Part shown: one piece after another, positions 7,766 through 17,597 of the stretch
Numbering within the stretch: the stretch's first letter is position 1
How the letters are laid out: each line of letters opens with the position of its first letter
NCBI GenBank assembly: GCA_009991425.1
Contig: JAACWH010000045.1
Location: 1 to 43,432, forward strand
Length of the DNA stretch: 43,432 bases
Reading direction: 5' to 3'
Source: Leptospira sp.
GTDB lineage: Bacteria > Spirochaetota > Leptospiria > Leptospirales > Leptospiraceae
The notes under the pieces: generated by a model
Database searches by the model: none
What the model was told of the DNA's origin: nothing
The model's input: the letters and a program-made list of their open reading frames with translations, nothing else
Program-made: the position numbers and the translations under genes

Positions 7766-8761
7766 CTAAAGTTCAGTTAAAAATAAGACTGATTCTGGAT
7801 TGAGAATGGTACTTCCTATTTTGAATCCAAGATGTAGATGTGGTCCAGTTGACATACCAGTAGATCCAATTTTTCCAATCTTCTGTCCTTTCTTTACTTT
7901 ATCACCCGGTTTAACAAGTAGTTTTGATTGGTGCATATAGTAGGAAAATATTTTATTTCCATGATCTATGATGGTAAAGTTACCTTCGTAGTACATCTCT
8001 CGAGCTAGCACTACAGTTCCATCTTGGATTGCAAAAATATCCGTACCTTTTGCACCACGAAAGTCAAGTCCTCCATGAGGGCGACCTTTCTTTTTATTAT
8101 AGTCCCTTCTTACATAAAATGGACTCGTTATATAAACTGATTTTACGGGGTTAATAAATCCTGAAGAAATTTGAAACTCTGTGTTAGAGGAAAATGCTTT
8201 TGCTTTCGCTTTAGTGCAATCTTCAATAAACTGATACGTTTCTTTTGAAAGATTTGAACTTGTGTATTTTTTATTAAGTGAAATAGATTGCTTCTTAATC
8301 ACGATAAAATCTGTTTTCTGAACATCTATTTGGTATTTCTTAGATCCATATTTTACAAAAAGTATCTTAGAAAATAATTCAATAAGCATAGGTCCAGGCG
8401 TTCTTTCAGGTGAAATAGGGATGAAACCAACACGATTTACTCCAACTGTAGAAAGAGGAATTTCCTCGCCGTCAGCTGTTAATTTTAATTCTAAATCCAC
8501 TACAGCCTTCTTCTTTGGAATAATTTTTACAAGAATCAATTCTCCTTGGGCAAAGTTTCTTGCTTTTAATTGTAGATCATAATTTTTTTCAGATTTTGTT
8601 ATGAGCACTCCATTCAATTTTTTAGATGACAAAGATAAACTTGGATGAAGTAAAATTGCAATTAAGAATAAGAAAGATAGATGTGTAAGCTTTGAGAAAA
8701 GATATGTAATTGGTAAATTGATATTGAGAAATAAAAAATTAAACCGAGAAAACCACTTCAT
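7766..8761 (-). CDS. M23 (LytM-like) metallopeptidase
   Basis: This 331-residue protein has a hydrophobic export segment at about residues 25-45 and a C-terminal peptidase M23 domain. The zinc site is complete: RPHGGLDFRG gives the first histidine and the aspartate, and GPHLHLGF gives the H-x-H pair. YYMHQSKLLVKPGDKVKKGQ is the typical middle of the fold. Such enzymes cut peptidoglycan cross-links in the periplasm, or regulate amidases. The N-terminal 180 residues are a family-unassigned domain with beta-strand character. The start at ATG 8761 overlaps the end of the upstream GGDEF-EAL gene by 23 bases, so the two are probably cotranscribed. Confidence 0.88.
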   Translation of the reverse strand: MKWFSRFNFLFLNINLPITYLFSKLTHLSFLFLIAILLHPSLSLSSKKLNGVLITKSEKNYDLQLKARNFAQGELILVKIIPKKKAVVDLELKLTADGEEIPLSTVGVNRVGFIPISPERTPGPMLIELFSKILFVKYGSKKYQIDVQKTDFIVIKKQSISLNKKYTSSNLSKETYQFIEDCTKAKAKAFSSNTEFQISSGFINPVKSVYITSPFYVRRDYNKKKGRPHGGLDFRGAKGTDIFAIQDGTVVLAREMYYEGNFTIIDHGNKIFSYYMHQSKLLVKPGDKVKKGQKIGKIGSTGMSTGPHLHLGFKIGSTILNPESVLFLTEL

Positions 8762-10808
8762 AATTTTTAAATCGGTATTTCGCTAAAAGTTCTTCAAACT
8801 CTTTTTGTGGAATAGGCTTAGAAATTAAATATCCTTGAATGATGTCACAGCCTTCTTCTTGTAGAATTTTTAACTGCTCTTTAGTCTCTACGCCTTCAGC
8901 AACTACAGAGAGACCTAAAGAGTGTGCCATATTGATTATGGCCTTACAAATCGCTCTATCATTTTCATTCTTTTCTAATTCTTGAACAAAACTTTTATCA
9001 ATTTTCAAATGATGGACATGCAATTTTTTAAGATAGCTAAGGGATGAATATCCAGTACCAAAGTCATCAACGGATAAACTCACACCGTTTTGTATTAACT
9101 CTTGAAATTCCATAATACTTTTCTCTGGATTCTGCATTACAGAAGACTCTGTTAATTCAATTGTTAGGAAATTGGGAGGCAAGCCTGTATCTGTTAGAAT
9201 TTTCAATATTTCTTTTGTAGTTCCATGACCATTCCATTGCTTAGCACTGAAATTAACAGAAAGTGGAAATTTCAATAAATCTTCTTTATACCAATCTGAT
9301 GCTATTTTACAGGTTTGTTTTAAAACGAATAATCCTATATCAAATATAATTCCAGATTCTTCAGCAGCTTCAATAAAAACGCCTGGATAAACCATTCCCT
9401 TTGAAGGATGATTCCACCGAACCAATGCCTCTGCACCGCAAAGTTCTCCGGATTTAAGATCAACTTGTGGTTGAAAGTAAACTTCAAATTCTTTTGCTTT
9501 TAATGATGATCTCATATCATTTTCAAGCTCTAGTCGAATTTTAACTTTCTCGATCATTTTAGTTGAGTATAAAGTAGAAATATTTCTTCCACGCTCTTTG
9601 GAAGAATACATAGCCATATCTGCTGCTTTCAATAACTGAGTAGAATTATCACCATGATTTGGAAATATAGCAACACCAATACTCATTGTTAAATGAAGCT
9701 CTCTATCTTCAAATTGATAGGGATTTCTTAGCTGATTTTGTAATTGGATTAAGGTAATTTCTAACTCATCTATAGATTTAAAATTTTGAAGTATTCCACC
9801 AAATTCGTCTCCACCGAAATGGGAGACATTTTTTAAAGTAGGTTGCAAGGATATAATTTTCGAACCAACAAGCTTTAAAAGTTCATTTCCTCGTTCGGAA
9901 CCAATAGAATCATTCACTAACTTAAAATTATCAATATCCATAACTATTATAGCAAATAGCTCTTTAGTGTTCTTTGATATTAATGATAGGTTTTTAACTA
10001 TTTCCTCGAAATGTACACGATTAGGCAGATTTGTTATAGAATTATAAAACGCCAATTGTTGAATTTTCTGTTCGGCTTCTTTTCTTTCCGAAATATCTCG
10101 GAAAGTGGCAAGGATGGCAGTCTCATCATTTCTTTGTAGCAATCTCCATGTAGATTCCATTGGAATCCATTTTCCTTCCGAATTTCTCAATCCTTGATTG
10201 ATGATCGAAGAGCCATGTATTTCTGCTCCGTCTTCCTCTTCTGACTTAGGAGACTTAGTTAGATTAGAGAAATCCATTCCAATCAATTCAGCTTCAGAGT
10301 AACCTAATACTAACATAGAAGTTCTATTCGTTTGTAATATTTTTTTTGTTTCAGATTCTATAATAAAAATCAAATCCAATGAATCTTGGAAGATATTCTG
10401 CCATTCTAAAATAGAATTTTCTAATTTAGTTACTGTATTTTCTAATTCTTTAGCTCGCCGTTTGCCTCGAATCGTTTCGTTGAAGATGTATAAATAATCA
10501 CTTGTTACTGTTTCATAGCGAATATAGAAATCGATTAATGGATTATCAAAATCTCTTTCTAAATTGGTATTTGGACGGTCTCTATAAATTAATACAAAAA
10601 CAGATTGGGGAAAAGCGAGTAAAAGTTTAGAAACTAAATTCTTGGGAACATCTGTTTCCCAAAGAAAGAATAGCATTGATTTATCTTCTTTGATATCTTC
10701 AAGACTGTAAGGTCTTTTTAATTCTTCAACTTCATTCCACTGTGACGATAATATATCGTATAAATATATATTTAATTCATTGGATTGAGTAGAAAAAAAA
10801 TAAACCAT
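8739..10808 (-). CDS. PAS-GGDEF-EAL cyclic-di-GMP turnover protein
   Basis: The 689-residue product has an N-terminal region of about 105 residues that looks like a degenerate receiver domain. A short coiled coil, a PAS domain (residues about 130-245, ending in ATFRDISERKEAE), a GGDEF domain and an EAL domain follow. GGDEF is intact (HFGGDEFGG near residue 328), as is the EAL start (GAEALVRWNHPS near 458) and the DDFGTGYSSL loop, so both cyclase and phosphodiesterase activity are chemically possible. No transmembrane helix is seen, so it is probably cytoplasmic and PAS-controlled. It overlaps the M23 peptidase gene downstream, hinting at a link between c-di-GMP and cell-wall processing, which is inference. 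Confidence 0.9.
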   Translation of the reverse strand: MVYFFSTQSNELNIYLYDILSSQWNEVEELKRPYSLEDIKEDKSMLFFLWETDVPKNLVSKLLLAFPQSVFVLIYRDRPNTNLERDFDNPLIDFYIRYETVTSDYLYIFNETIRGKRRAKELENTVTKLENSILEWQNIFQDSLDLIFIIESETKKILQTNRTSMLVLGYSEAELIGMDFSNLTKSPKSEEEDGAEIHGSSIINQGLRNSEGKWIPMESTWRLLQRNDETAILATFRDISERKEAEQKIQQLAFYNSITNLPNRVHFEEIVKNLSLISKNTKELFAIIVMDIDNFKLVNDSIGSERGNELLKLVGSKIISLQPTLKNVSHFGGDEFGGILQNFKSIDELEITLIQLQNQLRNPYQFEDRELHLTMSIGVAIFPNHGDNSTQLLKAADMAMYSSKERGRNISTLYSTKMIEKVKIRLELENDMRSSLKAKEFEVYFQPQVDLKSGELCGAEALVRWNHPSKGMVYPGVFIEAAEESGIIFDIGLFVLKQTCKIASDWYKEDLLKFPLSVNFSAKQWNGHGTTKEILKILTDTGLPPNFLTIELTESSVMQNPEKSIMEFQELIQNGVSLSVDDFGTGYSSLSYLKKLHVHHLKIDKSFVQELEKNENDRAICKAIINMAHSLGLSVVAEGVETKEQLKILQEEGCDIIQGYLISKPIPQKEFEELLAKYRFKNYEVVFSV

Positions 10809-10859
10809 TGCTATTAAGGTTCATTTAAATTTAAAATTAAACTTTAGTCAAACGATAAA

Positions 10860-11387
10860 TCAATTTCTTTGCCCAAGTATAGATGATCCTGTTTTTTCCA
10901 TCATTCTTTCCTTGGTTAGTACTAAATCTTGGCGATTGTCAGCAGCCATTTCACCAGAACCATCAAGGTAGATAGCTCCTTTAGGACAAGCCTCTTCGCA
11001 AAGTCCGCAGAAGATACATCTAAGAAGATCTATCTCAAATTTCTTAGCAAATTTATCTTCTGGATGCAAATGTTGCCGTTCAGGAGTAACTTCTCCAGCC
11101 TCGATATAAATTGCATCAGCAGGACATATCCACATACAACAAAAACATGAAGTACAACGTTCTCTATTCTGTTCATCACGCTTAAGAGAATGCAGTCCTC
11201 TAAACCTTGAGGAGTATTGTCTTTTCTTTTCGGGATATTCTATTGTAACTGCACCTTTAAGAAAAGCTACCTTCAAAAAATGTTTCAAGGTAATCCACAA
11301 TCCCTTGCTTATAGAATAAAAATAAAATTTTTCATACCAAGTGAATTGGTGGCGTTTTGCTACGTTTACAACATTAATTGTTGCCAT
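10860..11387 (-). CDS. nuoI: NADH-quinone oxidoreductase subunit I (NuoI)
   Basis: This 175-residue protein has two 4Fe-4S ferredoxin motifs that carry clusters N6a and N6b in complex I. The first has cysteines at 78, 81, 84 and 88 ([12 protein letters not shown]). The second has cysteines at 124, 127, 130 and 134 ([12 protein letters not shown]). The pair passes electrons toward subunit B. The ATG at 11387 was chosen because AAAGGAGG lies 9 bases upstream; a start 30 bases further upstream would place a long overlap in nuoG and has no such site. The gene overlaps the end of nuoG by 14 bases, showing coupling. An extra cysteine (83) sits in the first motif. Confidence 0.92.
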   Translation of the reverse strand: MATINVVNVAKRHQFTWYEKFYFYSISKGLWITLKHFLKVAFLKGAVTIEYPEKKRQYSSRFRGLHSLKRDEQNRERCTSCFCCMWICPADAIYIEAGEVTPERQHLHPEDKFAKKFEIDLLRCIFCGLCEEACPKGAIYLDGSGEMAADNRQDLVLTKERMMEKTGSSILGQRN

Positions 11388-12816
11388 GAACGAGTGCCTC
11401 CTTTGCAAGTTTTGCATGATCTAGAATTTTTTGAAAAAATTCTGAAGAACTTAATAAGCCTTGTACAGGTTTCATTCCCTTTTCAAATTCTTGCTTTAGG
11501 CCATTTTTATTAGTAAAACTTCCACCTTGTTCAGCGAAAATTTGAATAGGAACCGCATAACCTACTTTGGAAATTTTATTAGATAGATTTGTATCCATCA
11601 TTACAACATTATTCATTCTTGATGAGTCAATACCCTCTGGTATTTCTTCTTTGATTATGAAAAGTAGATCTATCTTTTTCGAATTAAAATCTTTAATTAT
11701 TCCATTCACTCCAGTAGAAGTAGTAATTCCTATATCAACCGCACCTCTTGTATTTGGATGGTAATCCTTAGTCAATAAGAAATCCACTTGCTCGGTTTCT
11801 TTGTATTGAGGATCTGAAACTCTTGCTTCCCAAATAATCTTGTCTTGGGAATTAAATAAGGATTTAATGGTTGATAGAGATTCATTTGTTTCGTGTGCTC
11901 CACCTAGAATAGCTATAGAATTTGCATCATTCCACTCTCTACCTAGTTTGGAAAATACATCATTAGAAACTGATTCTTGCCCATTTTCAAAATAGCTTAG
12001 CAATCGATTTTCGTTCATCCAATCAAGATCAAATCGTCCTTTATCACAAAGGAAAAACATTTCTTGGTCGAAATTTTCTTTAACCATATAACGATACATT
12101 TTATTGTCACGGACATTTGCATGAACATTGCAACCAGTGCTACAACCATGACAAACAGAGTCATGAGTCTTATACCACCAAACTCTTGATTTAAATAATG
12201 TCTCATGATTCAGTAAAGCACCTACTGGACAAATATCAGCAAGTGCTCCTTGGTAATTGTGATTGATAGGTTCGTTCTTAGCTAAACCAATAATGGAGTG
12301 GTATCCGCGCTCAAATAGTCCTAAGTTTGATTCACCAACTTTTTCTTCTTCGAATCTTACGCATCTATAACAAACGATACAACGATTATGATTTATAATT
12401 AAATTTGTTCCAATTTCTTCTTGAGGAATATTTCTTTTCTCAAATTCAAATCTAGATTTACCAGATCCAGAACCAAATGCATTGTCTTGTAATCTGCATT
12501 CCCCTGCCTTATCGCAGACTGGACAATCTAAAGGATGGTTTGCTAATAAAAATTCCATTGTTCCAGCTCGACCCTCTTTGACACGATCACTTTGTGTGAT
12601 AATGGAAAGACCTTCTTTGACTGGAGTATTGCAAGCTGCTTGTAATTTAGGAACACCTTCTATTTCTATAAGGCACATTCTACACATGCCTACAACAGTT
12701 AAAGCAGGATGATAACAAAAATAGGGAATGTCGACGCCAACATCTTTAGCAGCATCTATGAGGTTTTTCTTCTCATTTACATCATATTCAAGACCGTCGA
12801 TTTTTATCTTAACCAA
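11374..12816 (-). CDS. nuoG: NADH-quinone oxidoreductase subunit G (NuoG), short form
   Basis: This 480-residue iron-sulphur subunit of complex I has every N-terminal cluster site. The 2Fe-2S ligands are C34, C45, C48 and C62; the H-plus-three-C cluster N5 has H94, C98, C101 and C107; the next 4Fe-4S has C146, C149, C152 and C196. The off-path N7 site is also present (C222, C225, C229, C257), with the exact C-x2-C-x3-C-x27-C spacing. The remaining 220 residues correspond to a strongly shortened molybdopterin-oxidoreductase-like domain; the E. coli protein is about 900 residues long. Translation starts at TTG 12816 with AGGAGGAGAG just upstream. nuoI overlaps its end, with no nuoH between them. 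Confidence 0.93.
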   Translation of the reverse strand: MVKIKIDGLEYDVNEKKNLIDAAKDVGVDIPYFCYHPALTVVGMCRMCLIEIEGVPKLQAACNTPVKEGLSIITQSDRVKEGRAGTMEFLLANHPLDCPVCDKAGECRLQDNAFGSGSGKSRFEFEKRNIPQEEIGTNLIINHNRCIVCYRCVRFEEEKVGESNLGLFERGYHSIIGLAKNEPINHNYQGALADICPVGALLNHETLFKSRVWWYKTHDSVCHGCSTGCNVHANVRDNKMYRYMVKENFDQEMFFLCDKGRFDLDWMNENRLLSYFENGQESVSNDVFSKLGREWNDANSIAILGGAHETNESLSTIKSLFNSQDKIIWEARVSDPQYKETEQVDFLLTKDYHPNTRGAVDIGITTSTGVNGIIKDFNSKKIDLLFIIKEEIPEGIDSSRMNNVVMMDTNLSNKISKVGYAVPIQIFAEQGGSFTNKNGLKQEFEKGMKPVQGLLSSSEFFQKILDHAKLAKEALVHGNN

Positions 12817-12844
12817 GAACTCTCCTCCTATTCTTAGACACAGG

Positions 12845-13582
12845 CTAAGCTCTAGATTCTATCTTGCAACTCATTAAATTCGGGAATTTATCTTTGTCTG
12901 GTAGATAGTGAGATATCTCTTCTGCAATGATTTTAATATAACTAGACCTAATCTTAGTATTTCGAATGAGCTTAAGAACTAATTCATCTAAGATTCGAAA
13001 CCTAGACGCTTCTACAAAAAAGTTTTCATCAATATAGATATCCATCTTTTGAATTGTACTATGAGTTGATAAATAATCAAAGCACCTTTGAGAGATCTCA
13101 TCGCTTGAATTTTTTTTAGGACAGCCATTCAATTCAAGTCTTACAGTGTTCTCATCTTCCTCACTTAAACTGATTCTGAGTGGAATAGACTTCTTATCTA
13201 TAAGGTCTTCTTTTTTTATTTTCAAACACTGAAGAACTTTCTCGATTAAACTTTCAAAATCTATAGGTTTCAACAAGTAATGATTTACATGCTGTTGAGC
13301 AGCTTTTAATACATTTTTTCTTTCGCCTGCAGCCGTTAGTATAATTGTAGGAGTGTCTTTAATGTATTCTGATCCTTTTTCTAAAAATGCAAAGCCATCT
13401 AAATATGGCATCATTAAATCACTTATTATAAGATCATAAGAATTAGTCTTCACTCTTGATAAGGCAGCCATCCCATCATTTGCATGCGAGACATCAAAAT
13501 TATATTTATCTAAGGTATGAATAACTACTTTAGCTGAATTATCATCATCTTCTGCTAATAATATAGAATAAACTCGCTTCAT
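12845..13582 (-). CDS. Response regulator with unknown C-terminal domain
   Basis: Residues 1-120 form a receiver domain: the acidic pocket ILLAEDDDN, the phospho-acceptor aspartate in [14 protein letters not shown], the conserved threonine in TIILTAAGE, and the lysine in YLLKPID. Residues 130-245 ([19 protein letters not shown] onward) are not a DNA-binding domain I recognise. They alternate strands and helices and could be a protein-interaction or STAS-like fold. No histidine kinase is nearby. The ATG at 13582 has GAGG 8 bases upstream. It lies 10 bases after aroC and 28 bases before nuoG on the same strand, so it may be transcribed with them. Confidence 0.85.
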   Translation of the reverse strand: MKRVYSILLAEDDDNSAKVVIHTLDKYNFDVSHANDGMAALSRVKTNSYDLIISDLMMPYLDGFAFLEKGSEYIKDTPTIILTAAGERKNVLKAAQQHVNHYLLKPIDFESLIEKVLQCLKIKKEDLIDKKSIPLRISLSEEDENTVRLELNGCPKKNSSDEISQRCFDYLSTHSTIQKMDIYIDENFFVEASRFRILDELVLKLIRNTKIRSSYIKIIAEEISHYLPDKDKFPNLMSCKIESRA

Positions 13583-13592
13583 TTTTTAACCT

Positions 13593-14717
13593 CTATACCT
13601 TTCTATTCACAACCCATTTTTCATACCATTCTGGCTGAAGAGCTCTCTGATAAAGATATGCATCTATCAGAACTAAATTAATAGCTGCTTCTATTATAGG
13701 AATAGCTCTAGGTAGCACACATGGATCATGTCGCCCTCTTGCTTTTAGAATGGTTTCTTCGTTTTGAGAATTGACTGTTTTTTGTTCTTTCTTAATTGTA
13801 GATGTCGGTTTAAATGCAGCTCGAATGACAAGTTCCATACCGTTGGTAATTCCACCTTGTAATCCTCCCGATTGATTAGTTCGGGTTCGAACTCTCTTCT
13901 TTTCATCAATATAAAATTCATCATTATGGCTGCTTCCAAATAGTCGAGTTCCTGAAAATCCAGAACCAACTTCAAAGCCTTTGCAGGCAGGAATAGAAAG
14001 AATTGCTTTTGCAAGATCTCCATCTAATTTATCATATACAGGATCACCTAATCCAGGTGGTAAATTATATACAACTGCCTTAATTACACCACCAACCGAA
14101 TCACCTTGGTGGCTAAGATCCAAGATTAACCTTTCCATTTTGGAAGCAGATTCTTGGTCTGGACAACGAACATTATTTACGTCAACTTGCTCACGAGAAG
14201 TTGGATAATTCTTTTCAGAGATCTTAGAATCAATCTCTCCTATAGACTCTACCCAAGCAATTGTTCTAATTCCTAAGTCTCTTTCAAGTATTCTTCGAGC
14301 AAGACCTGCAGCTGCAACTCTTGCAATCGTCTCTCTAACAGAGGATCTTCCTCCACCCACATGAGCTCGAAAACCATACTTTTCTTGGTATGTGTAATCT
14401 GCGTGAGATGGACGAAAGACATCCTTTAGATTATCATAATCTTTAGATATGGTGTTTTTGTTATCTACTACAAGCGCAATTGGACTTCCAATAGTTTTGT
14501 CTTCAAATACTCCAGATAGAACACGAACTTCATCCGCTTCATCTCTTGGAGTAGTCAATTTACTTTGACCTGGTCTTCGCCGGTCTAAGTCTTTTTGAAT
14601 TTCAGATAATTCCAAAGGAATTCCTGCAGGAACTCCATCAATTACAACACCTACTGATGGACCATGAGATTCACCAAAGGTGCTGATACGAAAAATTTTA
14701 CCCCATGAACTTGGCAT
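13593..14717 (-). CDS. aroC: Chorismate synthase (AroC)
   Basis: The 374-residue product has the family's signature segments: [18 protein letters not shown] at the start, [33 protein letters not shown], and [18 protein letters not shown] near the end. It converts 5-enolpyruvylshikimate 3-phosphate to chorismate, the last common step of aromatic amino acid, folate and quinone synthesis, using reduced FMN. The length is normal. The start ATG at 14717 follows a short leader in the divergent intergenic region. Another shikimate gene, aroD, lies 2 kb away on the other strand, but nothing shows joint control. Confidence 0.96.
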   Translation of the reverse strand: MPSSWGKIFRISTFGESHGPSVGVVIDGVPAGIPLELSEIQKDLDRRRPGQSKLTTPRDEADEVRVLSGVFEDKTIGSPIALVVDNKNTISKDYDNLKDVFRPSHADYTYQEKYGFRAHVGGGRSSVRETIARVAAAGLARRILERDLGIRTIAWVESIGEIDSKISEKNYPTSREQVDVNNVRCPDQESASKMERLILDLSHQGDSVGGVIKAVVYNLPPGLGDPVYDKLDGDLAKAILSIPACKGFEVGSGFSGTRLFGSSHNDEFYIDEKKRVRTRTNQSGGLQGGITNGMELVIRAAFKPTSTIKKEQKTVNSQNEETILKARGRHDPCVLPRAIPIIEAAINLVLIDAYLYQRALQPEWYEKWVVNRKV

Positions 14718-14930
14718 ATACTACCAAAATCAGGGGAAAAGAAAAGAATACAAACCAAGTTTTCCATCGTAATAAGAAAAAAAGAAAGATATAGTCCTAA
14801 TCAATAAAGACAACTAGACTACTAAGATTAATTTTGAATTGCCTTTGAAAGATTGAGCGAGTTAATAGAAAGTGAGGAAGTGTATTCATACCCATTTCCA
14901 ATAAATCTATTTCCTTAGATTCTAACAAAA
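14718..14930. other. Divergent intergenic region between aroC and the tonB-like gene
   Basis: These 213 bases must hold the promoters of both divergent transcripts. Purine-rich tracts (AAAAAAAGAAAG) dominate the aroC side. On the plus strand TTGCCT near 14839, with TTAATA about 18 bases later, is a weak sigma-70-like pair. No strong consensus, riboswitch or hairpin was identified. Confidence 0.35.
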
Positions 14931-15419
14931 ATGAAATTACAAGCATTTAAAAATTCATTAATACTTTCGATATTCGTTCATATTGTTTTCATTCTCATCT
15001 TTATCTTGTTTAGTTCAATTATAAAACCTTATAATTATTTTCAGATTAATCTGGTCAACGGCACCTTATCCTCTATTCATTTTCAATTTAAATCAAAAGG
15101 AAAATCAAACTCTATTTCAAATCAAGAGACCAACTCGGAAATTGGATCTGAGAGTATGCAGGATGAAATTTTACGAATCCAAAAGTCTATTCCTTACCCA
15201 AAATCTGCCTTGCAAAGAGGCTTAGAATCAGATTGTGAATGGTTAGTTACAGTTGCAGAAAATGGAATTCTTGAAAACGTGGAGACAACGCGAAAATGCA
15301 GGTATGAAATTTTCAATTCAGCTTTCAAAAATATTGTTCACCAATGGAAATTTCAACTTCCAGCAGGAACAAAAATTCGAATTCCTGTTTCATTTCGCAT
15401 TGTAGATAAAAATGAATAA
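14931..15419 (+). CDS. TonB-family C-terminal domain protein
   Basis: This 162-residue protein begins with an N-terminal signal anchor (SLILSIFVHIVFILIFILF-like helix, residues 9-30). A serine- and asparagine-rich linker follows, then a TonB C-terminal domain: IPYPKSALQRGLESDCEW, VTVAENGILENVETT, and HQWKFQLPAGTKIRIPVSF. TonB proteins carry proton-motive energy from ExbB/ExbD to outer-membrane receptors. The linker here is short and lacks the usual proline-lysine repeats, so reach across the periplasm may be limited. Cysteines in the domain (SDCEW and TRKCRY) could form a disulfide. No exbB or exbD adjoin. It overlaps the next gene by 8 bases. Confidence 0.75.
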   Translation: MKLQAFKNSLILSIFVHIVFILIFILFSSIIKPYNYFQINLVNGTLSSIHFQFKSKGKSNSISNQETNSEIGSESMQDEILRIQKSIPYPKSALQRGLESDCEWLVTVAENGILENVETTRKCRYEIFNSAFKNIVHQWKFQLPAGTKIRIPVSFRIVDKNE

Positions 15420-15930
15420 ACAATGGCATATTCTCTATACAAACCCAAGAGCTGAAAAGAGAGTTCTAAGTTATCTACAAAAGTATAATTTTGAATGTTA
15501 CTTACCAATAATTACTGTCAAAACCAAATGGTCCGATAGATGGAAAATGGTCGAAAAACCCATGTTCACATCCTATGTTTTTGTAAAAATTTCCTATTGG
15601 GATGACAAAAATAAAATATTGATTCTTCCAGGGATTCATCATATAGTTTTCTATAAAGGTGAGCCAGCTACTTTAGATGAAGAAATTATTGACACAATGA
15701 AGATTTTGGTTACAAATTTCTCTGAAAAAATTCAAATTATTAAAGACGAGAACCTCCAACCAGGGAAAATTCTCGAGATTAAACATGGAATGTTTAAAGG
15801 TCATAAGGCTGAAGTAGTTGAAATGAAAAATAAAACCTATGTAGTAATGAATTTGCCAATGATGGGTCAACAAGCAAGAGCTGAAATTAAAATTGAAGAT
15901 TTAGGTTTAGAAGAAGGGTGGAATAAATAA
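15412..15930 (+). CDS. NusG paralogue (UpxY/RfaH-like transcription antitermination factor)
   Basis: The 172-residue product has the NusG N-terminal fold (WHILYTNPRAEKRVLSYL, then PMFTSYVFVKI) and a C-terminal KOW domain (PGKILEIKHGMFKGHKAEV). It is similar in size to NusG but diverged, and it lies outside the ribosomal-protein context of true nusG (no secE or rplK nearby). Paralogues such as RfaH, UpxY and LoaP bind RNA polymerase and help it read long polysaccharide or biosynthetic operons. The neighbour kdsD, which starts on the base after its stop, fits a role in LPS gene expression. That role is inference from context. Confidence 0.8.
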   Translation: MNKQWHILYTNPRAEKRVLSYLQKYNFECYLPIITVKTKWSDRWKMVEKPMFTSYVFVKISYWDDKNKILILPGIHHIVFYKGEPATLDEEIIDTMKILVTNFSEKIQIIKDENLQPGKILEIKHGMFKGHKAEVVEMKNKTYVVMNLPMMGQQARAEIKIEDLGLEEGWNK

Positions 15931-16893
15931 ATGTCGTATTTAGAGAAAATAACAAAAGCTATCGATATTGAAATAGAATCCATTCAATACTTCCGAGAAA
16001 ACTTAGATCCAAATATAGAACATGCAGTTCAAATTCTTTTAGATTGTAAAGGCAAAGTTATTTTAACAGGTGTTGGAAAATCAGGTAACATAGCAAAAAA
16101 AATTTCATCAACCATGTCATCAACCGGAACTCCAGCAGTTTTCATTCATCCTACTGATGCCTTACACGGAGATGCTGGTATTATTCAAAAGGGTGATGTT
16201 GTCTTAGCAATTGGCAAAAGTGGTGAATCAGATGAGCTTAATTCTCTAATACCAACAATTAAAAAGATAGGAGCAAAAATCGTATCTATTACTGCTAATC
16301 CAGATTCGACCCTTGCAAAATCCTCAGACTCTGCAATAATTACTCCTGTCCTCAAGGAAGCCTGTCCTTTGGCTTTGGCACCAACATCAAGTACAACTAT
16401 TGCATTAATTGTAGGGGATGCTTTAGCTATGGCATTAATGGAAATTCGTCAATTTAAAACAGAAGATTTTGCACTCTACCATCCTGCTGGAAGGCTAGGG
16501 AAAAGACTCTCCCTTGTAATAGATGATGTCATGCGAAAAGGAACTCAAGTTGCATCTGTTACTGCCGATACAAATTTTGAAATGGTATTAAAAGAAATCA
16601 CCTCCAAAATGGTGGGAGCAGCGGGAGTTGTGGACAAGGATCAAAAGCTGATCGGATTTATAACTGATAACGACATCCGTAAAACTGTGATGAGAAAAGA
16701 CGGCATGGATCAATCTGCTGACAAAATCATGAATCCATCCCCATCTTTTTTCCTTTCAGGGAGCAATGCTTATGATGTTTTGGTAAGCATGGAAAATCGT
16801 GAGAGACCAATTTCTGTAGCTCCGATTATTGATTCTGAACACAAACTCATTGGAATCATAACGGTTCACGATCTACTTCAAAAAGGATTGTAA
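15931..16893 (+). CDS. kdsD: Arabinose-5-phosphate isomerase (KdsD/KpsF)
   Basis: This 320-residue enzyme has an N-terminal SIS sugar isomerase domain (GKVILTGVGKSGNIAKKISS, then HPTDALHGDAGII and AIGKSGESDEL) followed by a pair of CBS domains (residues about 205-320, with GVVDKDQKLIGFITDNDIRK and HKLIGIITVHDLL). It interconverts ribulose 5-phosphate and arabinose 5-phosphate, the first committed step to Kdo in LPS core. The length and order are those of the family. Its ATG follows directly on the stop of the NusG paralogue (TAAATG), and aroD begins one base after its stop, so the run is one transcript. Confidence 0.94.
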   Translation: MSYLEKITKAIDIEIESIQYFRENLDPNIEHAVQILLDCKGKVILTGVGKSGNIAKKISSTMSSTGTPAVFIHPTDALHGDAGIIQKGDVVLAIGKSGESDELNSLIPTIKKIGAKIVSITANPDSTLAKSSDSAIITPVLKEACPLALAPTSSTTIALIVGDALAMALMEIRQFKTEDFALYHPAGRLGKRLSLVIDDVMRKGTQVASVTADTNFEMVLKEITSKMVGAAGVVDKDQKLIGFITDNDIRKTVMRKDGMDQSADKIMNPSPSFFLSGSNAYDVLVSMENRERPISVAPIIDSEHKLIGIITVHDLLQKGL

Positions 16894-16894
16894 A

Positions 16895-17578
16895 ATGCCA
16901 GCAAAATACAAAGTCATAGCTTCAGTTGGTGAAGAAGATTTAAGAAACTTACAAAAGAAAGATACGAAAGATCTCGATTTATTAGAAATCAGATTGGATT
17001 TATTTTCAAGAAATTATATCCAAAAAGAACTTAAGAAAAAAGTAAAATCACTAGCTATTCCTGTCTTACTAACCTATAGAAGAGCAGAAGATAGTAATAT
17101 GAAATCCTATGTTAAACTTTTTCCAGAAGATGTAGAAGACCTAATGAAAGATTTTAATTCAGCTGAGAACTATTTAGATATAGAATTGAATCGAGATGAT
17201 ACAATTTTTGCAGGCTTTGAAACTTTAAAATACCAAATTGTATACTCTTACCACAGCTTTAAAAAATCCATCTCTCAGAAAGAAATGAAAGATTACATTA
17301 GTAATGCTAAGCCGGTTAAATCAGGTAAACCTATTTTCAAATTTGCAATTACTCCAGAGGACATAAATGAAGCAGCTGACTTTCTAAGTGATATAAAAGT
17401 TATTTCCAAATCAGCTTCTTTGATTGGTGTGTGTATGGGAGAGGCAGGAATTGTATCTAGAGTATTTGGAGAATCCTATGGTTCTTCTTTTACATATATA
17501 ACAATTGGTGAACCAAAAGCTCCAGGACAGATACCTCTAGATACTTTCAGAAAATTACGTCCTGATTTGTTTAAATAG
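16895..17578 (+). CDS. aroD: Type I 3-dehydroquinate dehydratase (AroD)
   Basis: The 227-residue product carries type I dehydroquinase features: LDLLEIRLDLF, PVLLTYRR, NYLDIELNRDD, the active-site histidine in YSYHSFKKS, the Schiff-base lysine region FKFAITPED, and the C-terminal substrate loop EPKAPGQIPLDTF. It dehydrates 3-dehydroquinate to 3-dehydroshikimate. AAGGAT lies 8 bases before the ATG. The gene sits in a compact run with kdsD and the NusG paralogue, away from other shikimate genes except aroC across the divergent promoter region. Confidence 0.92.
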   Translation: MPAKYKVIASVGEEDLRNLQKKDTKDLDLLEIRLDLFSRNYIQKELKKKVKSLAIPVLLTYRRAEDSNMKSYVKLFPEDVEDLMKDFNSAENYLDIELNRDDTIFAGFETLKYQIVYSYHSFKKSISQKEMKDYISNAKPVKSGKPIFKFAITPEDINEAADFLSDIKVISKSASLIGVCMGEAGIVSRVFGESYGSSFTYITIGEPKAPGQIPLDTFRKLRPDLFK

Positions 17579-17597
17579 GAAGGATAAATTTTAAATT

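Noticed and set aside
13593..17578. aroC and aroD as a shikimate gene cluster
   Set aside because: They lie on opposite strands in different transcription units with unrelated genes between, so proximity alone does not support a cluster.
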